A stretch of DNA of 6,219 nt. Origin: Desulfonatronospira sp. GTDB taxonomy: Bacteria; Desulfobacterota; Desulfovibrionia; Desulfovibrionales; Desulfonatronovibrionaceae. A program made the position numbers and the translations under genes. The notes below the pieces were generated by a model, which saw nothing but the letters and a program-made list of their open reading frames with translations, made no database searches and was not told where the DNA came from. The stretch spans positions 1 through 6,219 of the forward strand of contig PWSL01000401.1 of NCBI GenBank assembly GCA_003563255.1. Reading direction: 5' to 3'. Below are positions 1 through 5,598 of the stretch, piece after piece; the stretch's first letter is position 1, and each line of letters starts with the position of its first letter.

Positions 1-29
1 AGCCATGGCGGGGGTTCAGCGCTTGGCAG

Positions 30-109
30 TGGGACTGTCCCCGCACTTATTTTTGAAAATCTCATGGCTGTAACTTATTCATCAGAAAAATAAGTGCGGG
101 ACTGTCCCA
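30..109. repeat. Imperfect inverted repeat carrying two GGGACTGTCCC motifs
   Basis: The arms are 30-54 and 86-109 with a 31-base loop. The inner 15 bp (40-54 against 86-100, CCCGCACTTATTTTT) pair perfectly. The outer part pairs with one bulge (C39) and one T-T mismatch at the centre of the GGGACTGTCCC motif. Both motif copies read GGGACTGTCCC on the plus strand, so the centre base does not follow the inversion. The layout of two palindromic ends around a short spacer resembles a REP doublet (REPIN) or a small MITE. There is no transposase in the window. Confidence 0.75.
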
Positions 110-196
110 AGTGTGGGATACGAGCACTTCTTTATCTTGGGTTGCGGGCATAGTCCGCTTTAGCTGTAGTGTTCTGCTGCATTTCTTGAAAAGAGT

Positions 197-348
197 GTAT
201 CTGTTTAGCGCTTTGCATGTGGCATGGGGACTGGCTCTTCCGGGACCCACTTGTCCCAGAAATCGAGTCATTTTGAGCACACAAATGATGCTCAAGTGGG
301 TCCCGGAGTGCCTGTCCCCTGCTTTCCATAAAAGCGCTAAACAGATAC
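197..348. repeat. 152-base imperfect palindrome (possible MITE/REPIN)
   Basis: The outer arms of 18 bp are perfect (197-214 GTATCTGTTTAGCGCTTT against 331-348). An inner 15-bp perfect stem pairs 239-253 (TCCGGGACCCACTTG) with 293-307. Between them GGGGAC (226-231) pairs with GTCCCC (314-319), placed symmetrically 11 bases from each outer arm. A small tip stem pairs TCATTT (268-273) with AAATGA (283-288). The whole segment could form one long hairpin as RNA or a cruciform as DNA. It is symmetrical at several levels, so it is unlikely to be chance. It codes for nothing recognisable. Confidence 0.75.
201..224 (+). repeat. Direct repeat copy, CTGTTTAGCGCTTTGCATGTGGCA type
   Basis: This 24-base word differs at a single base from the copy at 422-445. 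A shorter, diverged copy (GTTCAGCGCTTGGCA) is at 14-28. Copies one and two are followed directly by a GGGACT motif, suggesting one modular repeat unit. The copy lies in the left arm of the 197-348 palindrome, and its first half recurs inverted in the right arm. Confidence 0.7.
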
Positions 349-421
349 AAAAGAGTTTAAAGACGGCTGAAGACATGTCAAGTAAAAGATTGTAAGGATT
401 GCAAAAGTTTGTCGGGGATAG

Positions 422-454
422 CTGTTCAGCGCTTTGCATGTGGCACGCGGTGCC
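422..454 (+). repeat. Direct repeat copy plus small hairpin next to the cobDQ end
   Basis: Positions 422-445 repeat the word at 201-224 with one difference (C for T). The repeat runs into GGCACGCGGTGCC (442-454), a 5-bp perfect stem with a 3-base loop. Where the other copies carry a GGGACT motif, this one has the GGCAC hairpin instead. It lies about 40 bases beyond the cobDQ stop codon. No U-tract follows on either strand, so a terminator call is not supported. Confidence 0.6.
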
Positions 455-493
455 TGTATCATAATTAGCGACTTACCGGTAACATCCAAACCC

Positions 494-3082
494 TCAAGAC
501 ACCTTGAGTCCCATCCATTTATAGATAAGTTCCAGATCCAGGCTGGATCGGACCTGCTCAGCCAGGCGGTCCAGGGCCTGGTCCGGGTTGTAGATACAGC
601 AGATGCGCTCTTTGGGTGTCAGTCCTTTGCGGCTGCGCAGGCTGTCGATGAACCAGCGTCTGAATTCGTCGGCATCGAAAATTCCGTGCAGGTAAGTACC
701 CCAGACCAGCCCGCTTTCAGAGAGAATCCCCTCATTTTTCCCGTCAGGAAGCCGCAAGAGCGCCCGGCCCCCGAGACGGCTGACTCCATGGTGGATTTCA
801 TAGCCCAGGACATTGAGTCCGGACTGTATATGGGTGGCCTCCACCCGGGTCAGGGTTTTCTGGTGGGCCATTTCCGTATAAATATCCAGAAGGGCGGCGG
901 CCTGCACTTTCTGTCCCGGGGATTCCAGCTCAAAGGGGTCGCTTATTTCATTACCAAGCATCTGCAGCCCTCCGCAGATGCCGATTATTTCCACCTTCTG
1001 CTCAGAGCCAAGTCTGGAAATGGCAGCCTTGAGCCCGGTCTGCTGCAGCCAGGCCAGGTCCTGGAATACGTTTTTGCTGCCGGGGATAATAACTGCATCC
1101 AGTCCCTGCAGGTCTTGAGGAGAACGTACTGTTTCCAGGCTTACGTCCGGTTCCAGACGCAGGGCGTCAAAATCGGTGAAATTGCTTATGTGGGGCAGAT
1201 CCGCTACGCCCACCCGGACACAGTCTTCTGCCGGGCCGTTCTGGTCCTTAATGCCCTCTTTCCAGCCCACTGAATCCTCGTCCGGCAGATCCAGGTTCTG
1301 CAAGTAGGGCACTACTCCCACCACCGGCCTGCCGGTGTGCTGCAGGGTCAGTTCAAAGGCGTTTCCCAGCAGGGAGGCATCCCCCCGGAACTTGTTGACC
1401 ACAAAGCCTCGGATGAGTTTTCGCTCCCACTCGGCCAGGACCTCCATGGTCCCGGCAAAGGAAGCGAACACCCCGCCGCGGTCGATGTCCCCCACGATGA
1501 GGACCGGAGAGCGGGCGTATTCGGCCATGGCCATGTTTACTATGTCGTGGCTTTTGAGATTTATTTCAGCCGGACTGCCGGCCCCTTCCAGGACCAGGAC
1601 GTCGAATTCCCGGCCCAGGCTGTCATAGGCTTCCCTGGCGGCCTGGAATGCCTTGGGCTTGTAATCCACGTAACCTGTTGCACCCATGTTGCCCACTGCC
1701 TGACCGTTGATTATCACCTGACACCCGGTCTGGCTACTGGGCTTTAGAAGCACCGGGTTCATGCGCACGTCCGGCTCCAACCGGGCGGCCTGGGCCTGGA
1801 CCACCTGGGCCCGGCCCATTTCACCGCCCTGGCTGGTGACAAAGGAATTAAGAGACATGTTCTGGGATTTAAAGGGCGCAGGCCGGTATCCATCCTGGAG
1901 CAGTATGCGGCACATGGCAGCGGCCAGGATGCTTTTGCCGGCATTGGAGCTGGTGCCCTGAAACATGATGGCCGGCGGTTTTGCTTTGGCCGGCCTGGGT
2001 GGTTTTGCAGTGAGAACGCTGTGCATGGCCCGGACAAGCATCTGGTTTTCCCGGGAAGAGCGCACCGCCACCCGCACGTGCCTGTGGTCCAGACCCTGAA
2101 AATTGGAGCAGTCCCTTACAGCCAGGCCATGCTTTTCAAGGAGTACGGCTGTTAGTTCTGAAGCTTCGGGCAGGCGCTCATCCAGCCCCAGGAGCAGGAA
2201 GTTGGCCTGTCCGGGGTAGATCTTTATGCCTGGAATCTCCCCCAGGCTTTGAGACAGGCTGTGGCGCTTCCGGGCGACGTACTTCCTTGTATTAAGCACA
2301 AAATCATGGTCCTGCAGGGCCTGCACCCCGGCGGCCTGGGCCAGAACGTTCACCGACCAGAAGGGCTGGATGCCTGATACGGCCCGGACAACCTCCGGGT
2401 CTGCCAGGGCCAGGCCCAGGCGCAGACCGGGCAGAGCGAACATCTTGGTCATGGACAAAAGGACCATGACATTAGAGGGACGGTTTTGCACCAGGCTGTC
2501 AAAATCAGGTACAAAATCGCCAAAGGCCTCATCCACTACAAAAAGGCTGTCTGGAAAGTCCGCGGCCAGGCTGCGTATCCCGGCTGCATCCACGTCTAAG
2601 CCGGTGGGGTTGTTGGGACGGCAGATAAAGACCAGATCCCGGCCCTGCAGATGAGGGGCAAGCTCAGCCGGATCCAGGGCAAAATCCACGGCCTGGTCCA
2701 GGTTGAATCGATGCACCTTAAGTCCTGCAGCAAGGCAGGCCCGGGCGTAATCAGCGTAGGTGGGGGCGGGTATCACGGCCCGCTTAAAATTCATGGCCAG
2801 CGGAAGCAGAGAAATGATCTCGGCTGTACCATTGCCTGCCAGGACCTCTTGCGGCCGGGTATTGTAGCGCCGGCAGGCGGCCTGGACCAGGTCGCAGGCC
2901 CCGGGGTCGGGGTAATGGGCCGCCTTTTCCAGGGTTGTGCTTATCAGCGGTCGCAGCCATTCCGGAAATCCCAGGGGATTGATGCTGGCGGAAAAGTCCA
3001 CAATTGCATCAGGGCTAAGCCCGGACTTGCGGGCCAGGGCAGAGATGTCCCCGCCGTGGGGCTGCTGGGGGGATGTGCTCAT
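494..3082 (-). CDS. cobDQ: Fusion of threonine-phosphate decarboxylase (CobD) and adenosylcobyric acid synthase (CobQ/CbiP)
   Basis: This 862-residue protein joins two full-length enzymes. Residues 1 to about 355 are a PLP-dependent class I/II aminotransferase fold of the CobD type. It has CRPNNPTG (154-161), VDEAFGDF (183-190) and Lys213 in SMTKMFALPGLRLG as the PLP lysine (Salmonella CobD uses Lys216). It makes aminopropanol phosphate from L-threonine phosphate. A linker rich in Pro, Ala and Lys (about 358-370) leads to CobQ. There the ATP-binding loop is FQGTSSNAGKS (374-384), followed by KSQNMSLNS (405-413), LEGAGSPAEINL (498-509) and GDIDRGGVFAS (531-541). The glutamine amidotransferase domain has Cys703 in GICGGLQMLG and His799 in GTYLHG. 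CobQ performs four glutamine-dependent amidations of the corrin ring. Key residues of both halves look intact, with no frameshift. HisC is the closest relative of the N-terminal half, but the CobQ fusion argues for CobD. This is the last gene of the operon. Confidence 0.95.
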   Translation of the reverse strand: MSTSPQQPHGGDISALARKSGLSPDAIVDFSASINPLGFPEWLRPLISTTLEKAAHYPDPGACDLVQAACRRYNTRPQEVLAGNGTAEIISLLPLAMNFKRAVIPAPTYADYARACLAAGLKVHRFNLDQAVDFALDPAELAPHLQGRDLVFICRPNNPTGLDVDAAGIRSLAADFPDSLFVVDEAFGDFVPDFDSLVQNRPSNVMVLLSMTKMFALPGLRLGLALADPEVVRAVSGIQPFWSVNVLAQAAGVQALQDHDFVLNTRKYVARKRHSLSQSLGEIPGIKIYPGQANFLLLGLDERLPEASELTAVLLEKHGLAVRDCSNFQGLDHRHVRVAVRSSRENQMLVRAMHSVLTAKPPRPAKAKPPAIMFQGTSSNAGKSILAAAMCRILLQDGYRPAPFKSQNMSLNSFVTSQGGEMGRAQVVQAQAARLEPDVRMNPVLLKPSSQTGCQVIINGQAVGNMGATGYVDYKPKAFQAAREAYDSLGREFDVLVLEGAGSPAEINLKSHDIVNMAMAEYARSPVLIVGDIDRGGVFASFAGTMEVLAEWERKLIRGFVVNKFRGDASLLGNAFELTLQHTGRPVVGVVPYLQNLDLPDEDSVGWKEGIKDQNGPAEDCVRVGVADLPHISNFTDFDALRLEPDVSLETVRSPQDLQGLDAVIIPGSKNVFQDLAWLQQTGLKAAISRLGSEQKVEIIGICGGLQMLGNEISDPFELESPGQKVQAAALLDIYTEMAHQKTLTRVEATHIQSGLNVLGYEIHHGVSRLGGRALLRLPDGKNEGILSESGLVWGTYLHGIFDADEFRRWFIDSLRSRKGLTPKERICCIYNPDQALDRLAEQVRSSLDLELIYKWMGLKVS

Positions 3083-3085
3083 GTC

Positions 3086-4150
3086 TTAGCCTTCGTGGGC
3101 ATTTTCAATGCCCACTTCTTCAAAGGTTTTAATATCCGCCAGGATTCTGGTACAGGCATCCAGGATGTGCATGGCCAGGGCTGCACCTGTGCCTTCGCCC
3201 AGGCGCATCTCCAGATCCAGCAGGGGGGTCAGGCCTAAGTGCCTGAGCATGTACTCGTGTCCTGTTTCCCGGGAGCGGTGCCCGGCAAAGATATACTGCC
3301 CGGCTGCAGGGCATAGTTCGCAGGCTATCAGGGCCCCGGCGGTGGAGATGAGTCCGTCGCAGACCACCGGAATCTGTCTCGCTGCCGCGCCTATGACCAG
3401 GCCGGCCAGTCCCCCGATCTCCAGTCCGCCTACCCTGGCCAGAACGCCCATGGGGTCGGCAGGGTCCGGGCGGTTAAGATCCAGAGCCCTTTTTATGACT
3501 TGCGTCTTGAGTTCAAGGCCCTGCTCGTCCAGTCCAGTACCCGGTCCTACCAGTTCTTTGAGGGGCAGCCCGGAATAAACCGCTATAATGGCGGAAGAGG
3601 CAGTGGTATTGCCTATGCCCATGTCCCCGGTGCCCAGAAGATCCAGGCCCTGGCTCTCAGCCAGCTGGTTTGCAATGCCAATACCGGCCTCGACGGATGC
3701 TGCTGCCTCCTCCCGGGTCATGGCCGGGCCTGTGGCCATGTTGGCAGTGCCTTTGCGGATTTTTTTGTGCAGGATATCAAGTCCTGGATCAAAATCGTGG
3801 CTTACTCCCAGGTCGGCCACCCTGACCCTGGCCCCGGCGTGGGCAGCCAGGACATTTATGGATGCCCCGCCCTGGACGAAATTGTAGACCATCTGGGCCG
3901 TGACTTCGCTTGGAAAGAGGCTGACCCCCTCTTCCACCACCCCGTGATCACCGGCACAGGTGACTATTGTTTTCCGGTCAAGCTTTACATCCAGCCGGCC
4001 GCAGATGGAGGCCAGACGGGCCGCTGCCGGTTCCAGCCGGCCCAGACTTCCCCGCGGCCTGGCCTGGTTCGCCAGACGCTTCAGGGCAGCTGATTTTATT
4101 TCCTGGTCCGGCTGGGTTATGTTCTTAATGGTTTGCTCAAGTAGAGTCAT
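3086..4150 (-). CDS. cobT: Nicotinate-nucleotide--dimethylbenzimidazole phosphoribosyltransferase
   Basis: CobT transfers phosphoribose from nicotinate mononucleotide to the lower-ligand base (dimethylbenzimidazole or another base), giving alpha-ribazole phosphate for CobS. The 354-residue length is normal for the family. Visible signatures are RPRGSLGRLE (31-40), CAGDHGVVEEGVSLFPSEVT (65-84), GDMGIGNTT (175-183), GGLEIGGLAG (241-250) and RLGEGTGAALAM (316-327). Glu319 aligns with the catalytic base Glu317 of Salmonella CobT; with the same offset of two, Asp176 falls at the position of Salmonella Glu174, and a Lys at 215 is retained. The ATG start follows AAGGA with 7 bases between, in the 26-base cobU-cobT gap. 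The stop is TAA, 3 bases before cobDQ. The base it prefers cannot be read from the sequence; no lower-ligand synthesis gene (bza or bluB type) is in the window. Confidence 0.97.
   Translation of the reverse strand: MTLLEQTIKNITQPDQEIKSAALKRLANQARPRGSLGRLEPAAARLASICGRLDVKLDRKTIVTCAGDHGVVEEGVSLFPSEVTAQMVYNFVQGGASINVLAAHAGARVRVADLGVSHDFDPGLDILHKKIRKGTANMATGPAMTREEAAASVEAGIGIANQLAESQGLDLLGTGDMGIGNTTASSAIIAVYSGLPLKELVGPGTGLDEQGLELKTQVIKRALDLNRPDPADPMGVLARVGGLEIGGLAGLVIGAAARQIPVVCDGLISTAGALIACELCPAAGQYIFAGHRSRETGHEYMLRHLGLTPLLDLEMRLGEGTGAALAMHILDACTRILADIKTFEEVGIENAHEG
3090..3094 (-). promoter_or_regulatory. Ribosome binding site for cobDQ inside the cobT 3' end
   Basis: GAAGG on the minus strand lies 7 bases before the cobDQ ATG (3082-3080) and within the last codons of cobT. 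The cobT TAA and the cobDQ ATG are separated by only 3 bases, so translation of cobDQ is probably coupled to cobT. Confidence 0.6.
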
Positions 4151-4176
4151 TGGCTGTTCCTTTGGTTTGCAGGTGA

Positions 4177-4692
4177 TTATTTCAATCTGAGAGGCATCCC
4201 GCTGACCACAAAATAGGCCTCATGGGCCAGGGATGCGGTCCGCTGGTTGATGCGGCCCATCATGTCCCGGTACCTGCGCGAAAGTGAGTCCCCGGGGACA
4301 AGGCCCATGCCCAGTTCGTTACTGACCACGAATACATGGCAGGGCGGGGCTGCAAGCAGGGCAAAGAAATTTTCCAGTTGCGGGCAGGTGTCTTCCTGCA
4401 CAAGCTCCTGGTGCATGAGATTGCCCAGCCATACGGTGAGGCAGTCCAGGACTGCGGCCTGGGTGTCCCCGGGGAGTCTGGACAGGGCTTGTGCCGGGTC
4501 CAGGGGTTCTTCAACAGTAAAAAAGGACTGTCCGCGCTCCTGCTGGTGTCTCTGGATTCTCTGGTGCATTTCTTCATCCAGGGCCTGGGCCGTGGCTATA
4601 AACGCTTTTTGCTCAAAGGTCTGCATCAGCTGCAGGGCAAAGGAGCTTTTGCCGCTTCTGCATCCGCCGCAGATATACGTCACCCGGTTCAC
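4177..4692 (-). CDS. cobU: Adenosylcobinamide kinase / adenosylcobinamide-phosphate guanylyltransferase
   Basis: CobU is bifunctional. It phosphorylates adenosylcobinamide and then transfers GMP from GTP to give adenosylcobinamide-GDP, the activated corrinoid used by CobS. The 171-residue length fits the family (about 170-180). The P-loop is GGCRSGKS at 9-16, with Cys11 where Ala is usual. RIQRHQQER (45-53) supplies His49, equivalent to the guanylylated histidine of Salmonella CobU. The conserved block VLDCLTVWLGNLM is at 81-93. SNELGMGLVPGDSLSRRYRD (124-143) and the C-terminal VVSGMPLRL complete the family pattern. The start is GTG, overlapping the cbiR stop by 4 bases behind a strong ribosome site; the stop is TAA, 26 bases before cobT. 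Its substrate, cobinamide, is what CbiR is expected to release, so the coupled arrangement makes biochemical sense. Confidence 0.97.
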   Translation of the reverse strand: MNRVTYICGGCRSGKSSFALQLMQTFEQKAFIATAQALDEEMHQRIQRHQQERGQSFFTVEEPLDPAQALSRLPGDTQAAVLDCLTVWLGNLMHQELVQEDTCPQLENFFALLAAPPCHVFVVSNELGMGLVPGDSLSRRYRDMMGRINQRTASLAHEAYFVVSGMPLRLK

Positions 4693-5465
4693 TGCCTGGC
4701 CTCCTGTATGGCCTTTAGAGAGCCCTGAAAATGTTTGCTGGAGAAGATTTCCAGGGTGACCACTAAGGGCGGTGTCTTGCTGTCAAAACTCGATAAGAGC
4801 CAGGCCAGCAGGTCCCTGTCCATGTGCTGCAGCCCTGTGTGATCCCGGCCCTCACTGTTTAAGGCATGCAGGTGAATTATCCGGGTATGCTCCAGCCACC
4901 TGTCCAGGCAGGCAGACAGGTCGTCGCCCCGGACCTGGAGGTGGCCAAGGTCCATGCACAGGGAAAAGCCCATCTCCAGCACCCAGGGCCAGATGAGTTC
5001 ATGGTCGTAGTCTAAGTTTTCAATGCATAACAGCCCGGGTTCAACTTCCCGGGAAAGCTCTTCCAGGCTTTTGCGGCACTGCTCCTGCCAGGCGGGCAGG
5101 CAGTCTTTGTCCCCGGGAGGATCGTTCAGGTGCACTACCCAGCCCAGGGGATTCAAGGGCAGCATGAGTCCGGTGACGTACTTCCAGGTATCCACGCAAT
5201 GGCGGCGCTGGTTTTCATCCCGGGAGCCCGGATACAGGTCCAGAGGCAGGTGCACGGTGTAGCTAAGGCCGGAGTCCTTTGCCAGAGACTGCATCAGGCG
5301 TACCTGGGATGCATCCGGGATGCTGGACTGTTCTCCGGACTCAAAAAGTATCAGTTCCACATCATCCACCTTGTCCTGAAGATAATACAGGTTGGGCAGG
5401 ATGTGGTCCGGGATGATGTAGGATGTAGTCCCCAGCCGCCATGTGGAATTGGATTTTAAAGTCAA
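4689..5465 (-). CDS. cbiR: Cobamide-remodelling phosphodiesterase CbiR (AP endonuclease 2 / sugar isomerase TIM-barrel family)
   Basis: The 258-residue product looks like a xylose-isomerase-like TIM barrel. The N-terminal RLGTTSYIIPDHILPN (10-25) followed by VDDVELILFE (33-42) is what I recognise as characteristic of CbiR rather than of endonuclease IV. Likely metal ligands are Glu37, His72 (YTVHLPLDL), His112 (VVHLND), Glu149 (CIENLD), Asp172 and His175 (MDLGH), His198/His200 (IIHLHALN) and Glu239 (VTLEIFS). These are strand-end positions typical of this superfamily. CbiR characterised in Akkermansia muciniphila hydrolyses the nucleotide loop of cobamides and releases cobinamide, so that a new lower ligand can be installed. 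Its place between cobS and cobU, whose products rebuild cobinamide into a cobamide, strongly supports this role. The start is TTG with a strong ribosome site; the stop overlaps the cobU start. The protein appears cytoplasmic, with no signal peptide. The superfamily is functionally broad, so the fallback is an uncharacterised cobamide-linked hydrolase or isomerase. Confidence 0.85.
   Translation of the reverse strand: MTLKSNSTWRLGTTSYIIPDHILPNLYYLQDKVDDVELILFESGEQSSIPDASQVRLMQSLAKDSGLSYTVHLPLDLYPGSRDENQRRHCVDTWKYVTGLMLPLNPLGWVVHLNDPPGDKDCLPAWQEQCRKSLEELSREVEPGLLCIENLDYDHELIWPWVLEMGFSLCMDLGHLQVRGDDLSACLDRWLEHTRIIHLHALNSEGRDHTGLQHMDRDLLAWLLSSFDSKTPPLVVTLEIFSSKHFQGSLKAIQEARQ
4700..4705 (-). promoter_or_regulatory. 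Ribosome binding site deciding the GTG start of cobU
   Basis: AGGAGG on the minus strand lies 7 bases before GTG (4692-4690), inside the last codons of cbiR. The cbiR stop and cobU start share GTGA (4692-4689). This supports the GTG start and suggests translational coupling of the two genes. Confidence 0.8.
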
Positions 5466-5472
5466 TGAGTAA

Positions 5473-5478
5473 CTCCTT
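5473..5478 (-). promoter_or_regulatory. Ribosome binding site deciding the TTG start of cbiR
   Basis: On the minus strand AAGGAG is followed by 7 bases (TTACTCA) and then TTG at 5465-5463. There is no ATG or GTG in frame near this position; the next in-frame Met is about 58 residues in, past the conserved RLGTTSYIIP segment. The strong Shine-Dalgarno sequence at ideal spacing supports the TTG. Confidence 0.8.
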
Positions 5479-5540
5479 ATATTCCGGATATACGCAGGGT
5501 GTAAGCATTCAGGGGGCCTCGGTGGTGACTGCTGGCATCA

Positions 5541-5562
5541 GGCCGGGGACTGTCCCCAGGCC
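5541..5562. repeat. GGGACTGTCCC quasi-palindrome in the cobS-cbiR gap
   Basis: The 133-base gap between cobS and cbiR (5466-5598) is the only large gap in the operon. It contains GGGGACTGTCCCC (5545-5557), flanked by GGCC on the left and A-GGCC on the right, so RNA from either strand could form a GC-rich hairpin. No U-tract follows on the minus strand, so it is not a Rho-independent terminator for cobS. The 11-base core GGGACTGTCCC also occurs at 31-41 and 98-108, about 5.4 kb away, which marks it as a dispersed intergenic repeat rather than a cob-specific operator. An effect on mRNA processing or stability between cobS and cbiR is possible but not shown. Confidence 0.7.
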
Positions 5563-5598
5563 GTTTGCAGTACCCTCTGAATGGTTACCGCAGGATTA

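Larger units (their letters stand above)
1..493. other. Repeat-rich non-coding region downstream of the cob operon
   Basis: I see no credible gene here. The open frames on either strand run through inverted repeats, have no family resemblance and lack convincing ribosome sites. The base composition is visibly more A+T-rich than the neighbouring coding DNA. The content is a mosaic of two long inverted repeats (30-109, 197-348), a thrice-repeated word (14-28, 201-224, 422-445) and GGGACTGTCCC motifs. No Rho-independent terminator for the operon is evident: a 6-bp stem (CTCAAG/CTTGAG, 493-508) overlaps the cobDQ stop but has no U-tract, and neither does the GGCACGCGGTGCC hairpin (442-454). Confidence 0.75.

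Noticed and set aside
354..381. Promoter-like TTGACA, 16 bases, TAAACT on the minus strand
   Set aside because: The -35 is perfect but the -10 matches only four of six bases, and it points into the repeat region with no gene downstream. It could drive a small RNA through 197-348, but nothing else supports that.
62..439. Open frames of 125 residues (minus strand) and 94 residues (plus strand, 111-395) in the repeat region
   Set aside because: They run through the inverted repeats, so their sequence is a translation of hairpin arms (for example WDSPALIF from the GGGACTGTCCC arm). There is no family resemblance and no good ribosome site.
473..482. 10-base palindrome TTACCGGTAA downstream of cobDQ
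   Set aside because: Too short to call an operator, and it lies beyond the end of the operon with no promoter nearby.
1..493. CRISPR array, tRNA or cobalamin riboswitch
   Set aside because: The repeats are unevenly spaced and palindromic with no regular spacers; no tRNA cloverleaf or B12-box-like conserved element was seen.
493..508. Stem CTCAAG/CTTGAG over the cobDQ stop codon as a terminator
   Set aside because: The 6-bp stem is not GC-rich and is not followed by a U-tract on the minus strand.
434..1273. 279-residue plus-strand open frame
   Set aside because: It lies antisense to the CobQ half of cobDQ, whose motifs and catalytic residues are intact. The long antisense frame is a by-product of G+C-rich codon use.
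4288..4299. Perfect 12-base palindrome GTCCCCGGGGAC
   Set aside because: It lies within the conserved VPGDSL coding region of cobU and lacks the T-centred core of the repeat family, so it is most likely a coding coincidence.
5473..5501. Promoter-like TTACAC, 17 bases, TATAAG before cbiR
   Set aside because: The -10 would overlap the cbiR ribosome site and place the transcript start at or next to the start codon, which conflicts with the strong Shine-Dalgarno sequence.
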